A DNA stretch of 64,000 nucleotides. Origin: Chrysemys picta bellii (lineage: Eukaryota; Chordata; Testudines; Emydidae). Below, piece after piece: positions 35,251-46,089 of this stretch. Both the position numbers and the translations under genes were made by a program. The DNA is taken from positions 17,966,824 through 18,030,823 of the forward strand of contig NC_088801.1 in the NCBI RefSeq assembly GCF_011386835.1, read 5' to 3'. Each line of letters starts with the position of its first letter. The stretch's first letter is position 1. The notes beneath the pieces are model-generated. The model was not told the DNA's origin. It did not search any database and worked only from the letters and a program-made list of their open reading frames with translations.

Positions 35251-37080
35251 TGTGATTGTATATGTGCTTAAATGGGAATTCCACCAGCTGCAGTTTTTGC
35301 AAGGATCACAGCAATGTGATTAGCATTGCAACAGTCGTGGGCTGCCCGTATTTCTGTCATGAAACTCTCTATTCAAACGTGATTAAACAACAGTAAACAA
35401 TGCTGTCTAAATGGATCCTGGCAGATAAGACAGCTAGGGAGCCAGTTCTTTACGTGAGGTATTTCTTGAGGTGCGGGGATATAAAATCTGGTATTTTTAA
35501 TTTACCAAAATTTAGCAAAACAACCTAAATATACAAATTGAAAAGATGAGATTTCATTTGAGGAAAGCACATCAGTAGCTGAATGTCCTCGGATTCTTGA
35601 AGGATTTTTATTACACAAATGTGGCAGTGGAGTTGCTATGACTTTAAGAGACTAATATGGCAGGTATTCACTGGCACAATAAACCAAGTAGCTCCAGAAG
35701 AAGAGATATAATCTCTTGGGTCAAATGCCCCCTTATTTTAAGGAGACTTTCTATGTATTTACATTTCAGACCTTAAAGAGCTTGTGAGTGTTCTACAAAT
35801 TTGCTTTTGCAACATTCTCACTCGTACCAACCCATGGAACAAGTGACCAAGCTTGAAACTTTAGGCAACATGCTCAGCTGGTTTAAACTAGCATATCTCC
35901 ATTTGACGTCAATGTGGCTATATCAGTTAACACCAGATGGGGATCTAGCCCCTTCTGTCTAATTTCCTGCATCAAATCATGAGATACCACTAGTTAGCTG
36001 CTTATTGTCTGTTTAAAGAGATTTGGAGTGTGAATTTACCACAGATGATAGCTGCCAGATTGAGCACTCTAAAGACTGAAGTCCTCCATCCAGAAACTGG
36101 TACAGCACCATATGTCTACAACATAAACTTCTTACGCTACTCTGTCAATGTACCTCAGCTGTTACCCTTCTGCTGAGAGGGTAGTTCACTCTCCATTCCC
36201 TTTCACTTCTTGGTGTCCCTGCTGAGGTCAGCAACAAGTTTTCCAGTTGGGGTCAATTTCCATGATGGCTTCTGGGGGGTGAAGATGTTTGTCCTTGGGG
36301 ACTGGAATGAGACTGCCAACTCCATTTCTTCTTAGCTCTTGTTGCATGGTGAAGGACCTGTGCAACTTAGCCTATCCCTTCTTCTCTGCTCTCTTTTCGC
36401 TAGCCCTATTTTGTTCCCTTTGCTCTGTCTGCCAAAGCTGCACACCTGGCCTCATGCTTTGCTTCGCTTTTTCATTCTTGTTCCCAGGCCACTTTCCATG
36501 AGGCCACAAGTACCTTCAAATCTGATCTGCCAAGCCTCCACCTTTACTCTATCAAGGAGTTTACAGTTTAAGGCAAAATCCAACGGAATGCACTGGGGGA
36601 TAACTTTAAGTAGGTTGTAGATGTGGGTATGCAGGAAGGTACGTTATCTGAATGTGTAGGCCTTAGAGAAGAGATAGGTTTTGAGGAGGGATTTAATGTA
36701 CTTTGGGGAGGCTGAGGGAGGTGCTTTCTAGATCTCTCTCTTGCTGTTTGTCCCTGTACATCTGGTGTGGACAATAGAATTCTCTTTGGGAGTGCTAACC
36801 TTTTTGGCAGTGCTAAAACGTGATAGTAAAAGCCACTTACAAATGCAATGAAGACCAGCTCTCTTTTGTCAATATTATGTTTACTATTGTAAAAATGCCC
36901 ACATATATGATCGGTACTAATAAATTATAAACAACTGTAATTTGCTGCTTTTCAAGTAATATAAAAAAGAAATCTCTCATTTTATTGCTATGAAGTTTTT
37001 CTTTTGAACTTTGATTTTTGTGTATGTACAAAAAATGTAACTGGAAATCAAAGTAGTACAGAAATAAAAGGCAAATATGG
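35251..37080. other. repeat-poor intergenic DNA
   Basis: No exon is recognised. A short palindrome at 35874-35952 (CAGCTGGTTTAAACTAGCAT / ATCAGTTAACACCAGATG around TTGACGTCAA) belongs to the recurring family. A further AATAAA lies at 37063-37068, just before the DIRS-like end, and could also serve MGAT5. Confidence 0.45.
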
Positions 37081-38200
37081 ATTCTTCTTCATGATGGTCC
37101 CTTGATGTATTCAAAACGTGGGTGTGCCTGTGCCGGAGCTGGAAGATTTTAAACAGCAGTGTCCATTGACCCCTGTGATCATTTTATGTTGCCACGTGTT
37201 CCAGGTGAGGTTTTAAGAGGCCATGTGGGGCGATGCACCCTCAGTTCCTTATCGCATGGTTGGAGTCGGAATGATCTCTTCACATGCTCGTAGTATCTAC
37301 AAAAACAACTGTCTGTCTGTATATAGTTCTACTTCTTTCATTTTAGTCCTGTAAATAAAGTAATTAATTAGTGTACCTACTAGCCCCATACAGGGCCTCA
37401 CCAAACCAACTTGAAGGATTATGCCCCGCGTTCTCCATGAGCGACAAGCACACTCGTCATATACTTGGGACCCAAAGTACCAACGGGACCCGGTCTCGTG
37501 GCACCAATGTGGGGCCCTTATTACCAGCCGTACTCATCGGTGGCCTAACACCATCCCACCCAAGCCCCTCCACTGGACCTGATTGACTGGGACCTGGAAG
37601 AGGATCCAGAGCTCAACCTGGTACCACCGGTCCTGGTGGCAGCTGCCTCCTCTCCAGACAAGGCCCTGACCCCCCCCGAACCTCTCACCTCCTGATGACC
37701 ACCACCAGTACCAGGAGTTGCTGCAGAGGGTGGAACCTCAGCCTAGGCATTCCCCTGGAGGAGGTCCATCCTGCAGCAAGCCTTACCCATCGCATCCTTG
37801 CATCCACTTCCAAGCTGGTCACTGCTCCATACTCGTCCGCATTTGGAATACAGATAGGGACCATCACTCGAAGAAGAGGGAGGTTACTTGCCTGTAAGTG
37901 GAGGTTCTTCGAGATGTGTGGTCCGTATTTGTATTCCAGTACCTGCTCACCATCCCCTTTGCTGCGGACTGCCTAATCAGAGGTAAGAGGCTGACTGAGG
38001 ATGCATTGCCCACACGGCCTCTTATAACCTGGCCTGGAGCACGTGGCAACATAAGATGCCCATGGGTATCAACAGACACTGCTGCTGAAAACCTCCAGCT
38101 CCGGCGCATGGCACGCATGCACACTCGTGTTTGGAATACAAATTGGGATCACACATCTTGAAAAACCTCCAGCTAGAGATAAGTAACCTCCTCTTACTGG
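37081..38200 (+). mobile_element. deleted DIRS element with terminal and internal inverted repeats
   Basis: The left terminal repeat starts TTCTTCATGATGGTCCCTTG. The middle (about 37580-37770) encodes ORF1 words: ELNLVPPVLVAAASSPDKAL, then HHQYQELLQRV. 37845-37938 is an imperfect palindrome: GGAATACAGATAGGGACC … GGTCCGTATTTGTATTCC, centred on the GGTTACTTGCCTGTAAG stretch. A further inverted copy follows at about 38132-38199 (TTTGGAATACAAATTGGGAT … AGAGATAAGTAACCTCC). Terminal inverted repeats with an internal complementary region are the DIRS hallmark. Reverse transcriptase and recombinase are gone. Confidence 0.72.
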
Positions 38201-38992
38201 TACCTAACCCTCTTCTCATCTATTTTGACGAGTACTGTATAACACTGTAAAAACCTATAACAGTACTCAGACCCAAGTTGCGATGTCAATTTCTAGGTGT
38301 CTGTTTCCCAATGTTCTTCCACTGACTAGTAACATCACATTCAAACTTGCTCAAATAAGTAGTATTTGTATTTAAAAAACAAATGTAAAGTGGTGAACAG
38401 AAGAAGAAATTGCATGATGCCTGCAAGTTGTCATCTTGCCTTCCATCTGGTTTCAGAATCTCAGCCGTATGTTTTATCCATTAGTTGTATTAAATAGTTT
38501 AGTTTGTCATGGCTATGTGAACACATGTGATGATCTTTTTCTGCAGATTCCTGGCCCTGCTCCTCAAAGGACCTTTCTTCCATGCCACAGAACTGTTTCC
38601 ATTTCAGGGAAGTAAAGCATGAGTGTATTCATGCAGTTACCCCTCATGCTTGATCTTCTTAGCATGCATCCCATCATTCTGGATTAAAACCGATGCAAAA
38701 CTAATCTGTGGTCTTGTTGCCCACCAATGTATCTAGGTGCCAAAGCACTAAAATGTCTGCTAGCATCAAATTGAATTGATAGTGGTGTGGTGACAATACA
38801 GCCTTATTTTGAGTGCTTGGAAACTAACCATGAAAAGTAGGTCAAGTTGTTTTCAATAATGAATGTTACAAGCAGGTGCAAGAGAACCAGGCAGAGAAAT
38901 TGAATTAGTCCAAGCAAAAAAGGCCTACTTGATCAGGCTCAAGGACTATGTTGAGGTTGGATTTTATAAATAAGAAAATGTAGGAACAAAGT
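38201..38992. other. intergenic DNA, nothing recognised
   Basis: AT-rich unique-looking sequence between two retroelements. Confidence 0.5.
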
Positions 38993-40230
38993 TACCTATG
39001 CTTTTGATACAGTCTCCCACAGTATTTTTGCCAGCAAGTTAAAGAAGTATGGATTGGATGAATGAACTATAACATGGATAGAAAGCTAGCTAGATTGTTG
39101 GGCTCAACGGGTAGTGATCAATGACTCGATGTCTAGTTCACAGCCAGTATCAAGCAGAGTACCCCAGGGGTTGGTCCTGGGGCCGGTTCAACGTCTTTAT
39201 TAATGATCGGGATGATGGGATGGATTTCACCCTCCACAAGTTCACAGATGACGCTAAGCTGGGGGCAGAGGTAGATACACTGGAGGGTAGGGATAGGGTC
39301 CAGAGTGACCTAGACAAATTAGAAGATTGGGCCAAAAGAAATCTGATGAGGTTCAACCAGGACAAATGCAGAGTCCTGCACTTAGGACAAAAAAATCCCA
39401 TGCACCACTACAGGCTGGGGACCGACTGGCTAAGCAGCAGTTCTTCAGAAAAGAACCTGGGGATTACAGAGGATGAGAAGCTGGATATGAGTCAGCAGTG
39501 TGCTCAGGGCCAGCTGTAGGCACCAGCATCCCAACACTTCTCAAGGGGCGGCATTCCGGCACTTTGGGGTGGCACTTTTGCTTCAGCGGCGGCACTCCGG
39601 CCCTGAGTGTGCTCTTGTTGCCAAGAAGGCGAATGGCATATTGGGCTGCATTAGTAGGAGCATTGCCAGCAGATCAAGGGAAGTGATTATTCCCCTCTAT
39701 TCAGCACTGGTGAGGCCACATCTGGAGTATTGTGTCCAGATTTGGGTCCCCTACTACAGAAGGGATGTGGACAAATTGGAGAGAGTCCAGCAGAGGGCAA
39801 TGAAAATGATCAGGTGGCTGGGGCACATGACTTACGAGGAGAGGCTGAGAGAACTGGGCTTGTTTAGTCTGCAGAAGAGAAGAGTGAGGGGGGATTTGAT
39901 AGCAGCCTTCAACTACCTGAAGAGGGATTCCAAGGAGGATGGAGCTAGGCTGTTCTCAGTGGAGGCGATGATAGAACAAGGAGCAATGGTCTCAAGTTGC
40001 AGTGGGGAAGGTCTAGGTTGGATATTAGGAAACACTATTTCTGGGTGTGAAGCACTGGAACGGGTTACCTAGGGAGGTGGTGGAATCTTCATCCTTAGAG
40101 GTTTTTAAGGCCCAGCTTAACAAAGCCCAGGCTGGGATGATTTAGTTGGGGTTGGTCCTGCTTTGAGCAGGGGGTGGACTCAATGACCTCCTGAGGTCTC
40201 TTCCAGCCCTAATCTTCTATGATTCTATGC
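38993..40230 (+). mobile_element. CR1 LINE, 5'-truncated, split by a hAT insertion
   Basis: The copy runs from 'AFDTVSHSIF' through [10 protein letters not shown], an RT core damaged by frameshifts, and a catalytic block eroded to HKFTDDAKLG (F-A-D-D has become F-T-D-D). It continues [20 protein letters not shown] and LHLGQKNPMHHYRLG, then, after the insertion at 39505-39605, [14 protein letters not shown] and [33 protein letters not shown] ends the coding part. The 3' UTR ends in CTATGATTCTATG at 40218-40230. It is the same subfamily as the minus-strand copy at 2210. Confidence 0.93.
39505..39605. mobile_element. small hAT-type element, 101 bp, inside the CR1
   Basis: It starts CAGGGCCAGCTG and ends CACTCCGGCCCTG. 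It is flanked by the perfect 8-bp duplication AGTGTGCT (39497-39504 and 39606-39613). Removing it and one duplication restores the CR1 reading order (SQQCA-LVAKKAN), which dates this insertion after the CR1. Its ends resemble the 226-bp element at 16464. Confidence 0.92.
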
Positions 40231-41042
40231 CAAGGTTGGCCTTATGGAAGTGAATTTAATTGGTGAACGAAATGAGGAGGAGATGCACACTTTCCACCCC
40301 AACATCCCTTTTGAGGATTCTTAAGAGGAGACTTTGGAAAAAAATTCTCATCTCACCTTCCCCGACCCCAGCAGAGCAGACCAGAGGATTTTCTTTCCTG
40401 GGGGAAGTCATCAGGCCTTGCTCTTGTTTAAGGAACTTTGCTCTTCACCTGTGAGTCCTGAAAGTCTTCATGACAATCCAGTCCTCAGCCCATCAGTGGG
40501 GATACCTGATGTCAGTGCTGCAGAGGCTCCATTCAGATGCATGTAAGATCCTGTCCTGTCTCCCTTCCTTTTTTGTGTTACTTCCTGCCTTCTCCCTCCG
40601 TTCCACTCTCTCGGCTGTTCACTGGATCCTGAAATCAACTGCATTGCGTGCATCAGCCCAGTGAGATGAGACAGGCCATCCAGCCCTGCTCTGTTTGAGA
40701 ACGGAGCCAACCAGATGATATTCCTGACCAAAATGTGAGCCAGAGTCCAGAGCAACTGGTGTTGTGGCCGACCTGCCAGCCTAATGCATCCATTCATGAC
40801 TGACCAGCCGCCCAGTTTTCCAAGAACATCAACAAAAGCTGTTTTTCCCCACCTTTTTCTATCCTGTCTCTCCTCCACCTTGTGTCTGTGTGTTCGTAAA
40901 AAAACAGGAAAAGCGAATGCCCTGCACACATGAGGACTGGGAGTAAAATTAACCCTTTCCTTTTCATCAAAGAAGGGTTGTTGGTAAGACTGATATTTTG
41001 CCTCCAAAAGGAGAGAGGCTTTAATACATTTTGATTGTTACC
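40231..41042. other. intergenic DNA, nothing recognised
   Basis: Long but unsupported open frames (for example 41007-40468 on minus) show no domain or splice context. Confidence 0.45.
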
Positions 41043-41054
41043 CATAATTACTCA

Positions 41055-41105
41055 AACAACAAGGAGTCTGGTGGCACCTTAAAGACTATACCCCCTGATA
41101 CTTGA
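41055..41105 (+). mobile_element. 51-bp Penelope-like fragment with 12-bp target duplication
   Basis: ACAAGGAGTCTGGTGGCACC, then TTAAAGACTATACC, matches the arm of the repeat at 24135 and 63814. It is flanked by CATAATTACTCA at 41043-41054 and 41106-41117. It is an extremely truncated insertion. Confidence 0.8.
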
Positions 41106-41117
41106 CATAATTACTCA

Positions 41118-42497
41118 GTTTCAGCTTTTTCTTGTTTTGATTTCTAGTTCTTTGATCAATAAACTTCCAACTTTAGAACTTTGGGTGTTTGCCAAGAAAC
41201 CACGCAAACCAGAAAAATCCTGAACCTTTGTAATACTGTTTCAGTATTGGACAGTGAAAGAGTTTTATAAAACCTTTAACTCGTTTGGCACTTGAGATCA
41301 ATAGAACAGTGTACACTGCTCATCCCTTGATCTGGCTAGATTGGGGAATGATTTTAACTCTTTCACACCTCATCCCCTAACTGTTCAGCTTTTTACATTA
41401 TGGGAAGGCTTTTGTGAGATGGTGGGTTTTCAAATAGGATGTGATGTCAGTTAGATGGGCACAGGTGCAACCACATAAGAAAAAATGTGCGTAAGGTGGG
41501 ACCTGGAGTGGAAATACACATCTTGCTGCTGTACTGAAAATAATACAGGGGGCAGAGGTAGGACAGATCTTTGCCCCCACCTGCACCAGTGGTTTCACCT
41601 ATAGGCCTGGTTTCAGTAAAATCTCATCCAGCCTGGTGTGGATCCCTCCACCAAGTCCTCCCTGCCTGCAGCTCCCAAAAGCCTCACCCTGAATCTGACA
41701 GGGTCGCCATCTCTATGGGTCAGGACTGAAGAGTTGACTCAGCTCCATCCATTCTCCATGGGAGGACATTGCAATTCAGGCTGAGTTGTCCAAGTGCATT
41801 AAACCTCTAAGCCCATCATTGTTTTTCCTTGTGCGGAATTCCTGATCTTGCTAATTTGGTAAACCTTTGAGTTAAACAGGTTTTGTATTAAAATCTTGGG
41901 GGAAGGGGTGTCAATATGCTACTGAAAATCATGTGCTAATTGCACTGGTTTAAACAAGCATAGAATGGCAGGCAGGCAGGCACTGTAGAGGCCTCATATA
42001 TATAGGCATGAACTGCACCTCCTGTTGTTTGTCCTACAGAGGCCTCAAATCCTGCTGAGCTGTATGCCGTCTTTCTGCTGTGAAAAAACGGGGACTCGCT
42101 CGCTACTGGATACTGATTCGAGGCAGTTGCTGCAACAGGTAAAAATTAAAAATTATTGAGCTGCTGACACAATGTTCTGGAGAAGGGAGAGTTTGCAGGC
42201 TCCAGCCTGGGCTAGGAGTTGGTTGCTTCTGATGCTCTGACTGACAATATTGGTGTTGCTCTGAGATGTTTGGAGAGAGGCACAGTCCAGTTGCAGCCCG
42301 CTGCCTGCCATTCCTGCATTTCAGCAGACAGTGCATCTGTGCCAGAGAATCCTCGTGCTAAACAGAAATACACCAATGCAGTAAAAAGGGTTTCTGCAGA
42401 CCCTGTAGGGAAAGCGTTTCTGCAGACTTCAGGGCTCCTTCTAATAGCAGCCATTCTTGATTGTGGTATTAACAATTAATGCTTCATATTGTCAAAG
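41118..42497. other. intergenic DNA, nothing recognised
   Basis: No repeat family or exon was identified. A GGCA microsatellite (GGCAGGCAGGCAGGCA) lies at about 41968-41983. Confidence 0.5.
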
Positions 42498-42625
42498 CAA
42501 TACCAGTACAAATGCTCACAGCATCCCCTTGAATCATCCCCATTCTACAGATGGGAGAAACTGAAATGTGTGAATTGATCAAAGTCACACATGGTGGAAT
42601 TTGATTCAACCCCCTGGGAGCAGGG
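42498..42625 (+). repeat. L2/MIR-type tail remnant
   Basis: CCCCATTCTACAGATGGGAG and AAACTGAAATG, then AAAGTCACACATGGTGGAAT, follow the 'CCCATTTTACAGATGAGGAAACTGAGGC … GGTCACACAG' order of L2/MIR tails. Confidence 0.65.
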
Positions 42626-44445
42626 CAGTGCAAATGGCCTGTTTGTGTCTTTAGGGGCAGCTGAGACAGAGGGAGGGAGGTCACCTACCAACACCCTTTC
42701 TCAGAATAGGCAGCTTCAATTTCTAGTTTGGGCTCCATAGAAATCCCAATGGCAGAGGCTACCAAGGAGATTGGATAATTCAGGGAGCCCTACTCCTACC
42801 CCTTCCTTTGCTGGCCCTGCAGAGCCCAGCGTGCTGAGGCTGGCTGAGTTGAGCAGAAGGTGAAGGCTGTTTCTACTTCTGTGTCCACCAAATATACACT
42901 CATGATGCTATCAAGACTCATGATATCTGGTGTTTTGCTAAAAGCCTCAGTTCCTGAAGTCATATGACTGTGAGAGCCCAGTTTTCATTGTTTTGTTTTG
43001 TTTTAATTTAAGTGTCCAGTCCTCGTGGTTGAGGAGAAAAACTTGAAGTCTCATGGATTTTTGGAGCCTGACTCATGATTTCTGAAGGCATGGTGGGGTT
43101 GGCTGAACTGTGGACTTTCTGCCAGTAGGGCTCGCAGCGGGGTTCTGACGACAGAATCAAGTCCAAGTCAGTGTTAGCACTGGCTTATCTGGTTACTAGC
43201 CAGGTGCTCACCGCACTAGGCTATTGGCTGTCGTCAGTACTAGTGCGCTATCTCCCTACTGACCCACTGTGTAATCCAGTTTAACTCAGGTTTCTGTGTG
43301 ACACACAAATGGCGCTGACCCAGTAAATGCAGTTCTTGTACTTGCTACCTATTTTGAATTGGCCTGGTGTATACAACAGCTTGTTGCGGTGAGGCAAAGG
43401 GTTAATGACATTCAATATAGACTTAAAACAATGAGTAGCATCCTTCTGATGTGGGAAACTTTTAATGCTATAATGCGTGTGCCTTTAAGAAGCAAGATCA
43501 CAAAGCAATGACACTGATTCGGAAAGCAGTGTCATTATCCCTGGGGAAAAAAGCATTTTCTGTCTACTTGCTAAACAGATTTTGAAAAGTGATGGGCCTT
43601 CAGCAGAGGAATTACTTAAAACCTACCTTCCGGGGGCTCTATGGACTTAATGTCATTGGTTGGTCTCTCAAGTCAGTTATGTCTGTGTTTGTCCATCCCT
43701 AACCTGGTGGTGTACTGTGCGCCCCCCAATCAGTAGGTGGCGGCTCCCAGCAAGGATGCAATGTTGAGCAGAGCAAGTGGCAGCATCTTGTGTTTGAAGT
43801 TCAAGAAATAGCAAGTTTGTTTCCCAATCAATACACTATCAGAGGAGACTTGAAAACTGAAAGTGAAGTCATTCCTTGGGAGAGGTGCTGGACTGATAGC
43901 CTAGGGAGCGAGTATCTATGGCAGGACAAGCTTCCACACTTTGCCCATTGTCTCTCAACACTTACCAGGAGGTCCATCCTCATTCATTCCTTGGCCCCTC
44001 TGCTGGTACTGCCAACAAGGAGGCCAAAGGTAATAGTGCTTTTTATTCAATGGGCATTAGGGATTGGACTGGATGGTATTAGCTGTGGACCCAGGCTGAA
44101 ATGTGCATCTGGATCTAATCTGTTACGGTTCATATATGGGGTTTTGCTTCAAACCTGTTTCTAGAACAGAATGTTTTGTAGGGAACACCCTAGACTTATG
44201 ACTTACACATAGATAAGCATGCTGTTTCCTTTCATGCCATTATTGAATAGAGGACAATGGGAGATGGGGATGTGTGCGGGCAAATGAACACAGGATGTTA
44301 GTGCACTTTTCCCAGCTGGAGAGCTGGGTTCAAAAAGCTGACTTTTGGTAAAAATGGAAGTGAATGTAATTTGTGATTCAGTTTCTCTGTTATTAAAATA
44401 GAGACTAGGTGGGCAGTAGTGTTTACCTACCTCACAGGCCTGTCT
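42626..44445. other. intergenic DNA, nothing recognised
   Basis: 1.8 kb without a supported feature. The 124-codon open frame at 43790-44164 has no recognisable domain. Confidence 0.45.
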
Positions 44446-44530
44446 AAGGGTATGTCTACACAGCAATTAAACACCAGCAGCGGGTCTGGGTCAGATGATT
44501 GGAGTTTGGGCTGCAGGGCTGCAGGGACTT
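44446..44530 (+). mobile_element. PIF/Harbinger-like left end, truncated
   Basis: TAAGGGTATGTCTACACAGC, then AATTAAACACCAGCAG, matches the left terminus of the elements at 56152 and 59897, including the TAA that would be its target duplication. The right half is missing. Confidence 0.6.
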
Positions 44531-45983
44531 AAACAAGAAAAGTGTAAAACACAGGAAATCACTGAACCAAAATTGGTGCATGAGAAATTAGGCCCAATTC
44601 ATGGACAAAAATGAGATTTATTCCATGCTGCCCTCCCTTTTGGGATACCTAAAGAGACTTTGGAGAGAAAAATTGGCTACTAGAGTAAGCTTGAGCTTTA
44701 CCATTATAGCTGCCACCCCCACCATCTCCTGGGACCCCAGACTTCATCCTAATTCTGAGAGCTGTCCTGACCAGACCAGGAGAGGGACCCAGATGACACC
44801 GTCACCTCCACTGGCTGAAATCTGAACAGCAGGTGGGATGTTGAAACTTTTTCTCTCCCCCCACCTCCCATCCAATTACACCTTCTCCTTGTCTAGCTTT
44901 TTCCTTCTTTTTCCTATTCCTCTCCTTTCTCCATCTGTGTAATGAGAGTCTGGATTACCGAGCCAAGATTGCATATTTTGCAACAGTGCTGTAAGCCTAG
45001 AAGCAGCTAAATGCAGTGCCCTGAACAGCCCAATGCTGGCGCAAGTTTACCAGGTTTCAGAGTAGCTGATAAGACCATGTACCATGCCTGGGTTTTTTCC
45101 AGCAGTGAGGTTGCAAGTGAAAGTCAACAACAGAGACAGAAGCTGCGTTTTCTATCTTTGTGGTTCTTTTCTTGCCCCCTCTTTTCCCTGGTTTGTTTAG
45201 TCTTTTAGGAAACAGGATTGAACTTTAACAGCAGCAGCAACAACAATGACAGCTCCAGCCCATCTCTACTAACGTCTTCTCCTTTCCCCAAAAGGACAGT
45301 TATTACCATCTTTTATGCTATCGAAGAGACTGTCCGACAGAGTTCTCCCCCCCCCCCCCCCAACACCCCTCTAAAACTCTTTCTGGCTAAAGGGAGCAAA
45401 GGATGTCGAAAGGAAAGCCTTGTTTTGTACTTTACATTTTAAATTATTTAATTGTTTTTATTCTTGCCTGTATCTCTAATAAAAGGTTCACATGATTTTT
45501 AAAGGTGAGTTTGCTATGGTAATGAGCAGGCTGGGGTCTCTGTATATCAGACCATGAACCTTGTTTAAAACTGCCTGATTTTGGACAATGACTGTGTTAT
45601 GTTAACACCTTTGATTCTTTGGGCCCTTTATTCCATCTAAATTAATACAATATTGGGTATTGACATAATTTGCAGTCTCTGTTCAGGAGAATCAGTATCA
45701 TACCCAGAATATCAGCAATTAAGGTGTATTTGCAATCTGCAGTATGGCAGAGTTTACCATGGGCCAGTCTGCACTTATGACAGGCTATAGCCAATGCTCT
45801 GAGATCCTTTTCTGTATGAACACCGACGTTTCTCTCTGACACACTTGTGTGCACACACATTTCCCTAGGATCACCTTGAACTAGAGCCATTTTATATTAA
45901 CAACTTACTCCGGCAGCTATGATCAACAAATCGTATTTTAAAAAAGAAATCTGGCCAATATAATTCAACTTCAGCATTAAGGA
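44531..45983. other. intergenic DNA with a poly-C tract
   Basis: A C-run of about 16 lies at 45346-45361. CAGCAGCAGCAACAACAA lies at 45230-45245. No genes or clear repeats were seen. Confidence 0.45.
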
Positions 45984-46089
45984 TGAGATTTTTTTTCAAA
46001 TGCACTTAAATGACTGAGGAGCATAAGTCCCATGGAAGTCAATGGCACTTGTGCTCCTGAATTACTTAGGCTCTTTTGAAAATCCTGCC
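45984..46089. repeat. short palindromic repeat
   Basis: ATTTTTTTTCAAATGCACTTAAATGACT and GGAGCATAAGTCCCATG are mirrored by TGGCACTTGTGCTCCTGAATTACTTAGG … TTTTGAAAAT around GGAAGTCAATGG. It is one of the clearest members of this palindromic family. Confidence 0.65.

Noticed and set aside
40468..41007. 179-codon minus-strand frame
   Set aside because: No domain, no splice context and no conservation signal available. Length alone does not support a gene.
43790..44164. 124-codon + strand frame
   Set aside because: No recognisable domain or splice sites, and it lies in intergenic DNA. Treated as chance.
45052..45066. GGTTTCAGAGTAG, like the start of the Penelope-like repeat
   Set aside because: Only 13 bases match and the following sequence differs. 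Too short to support an insertion.
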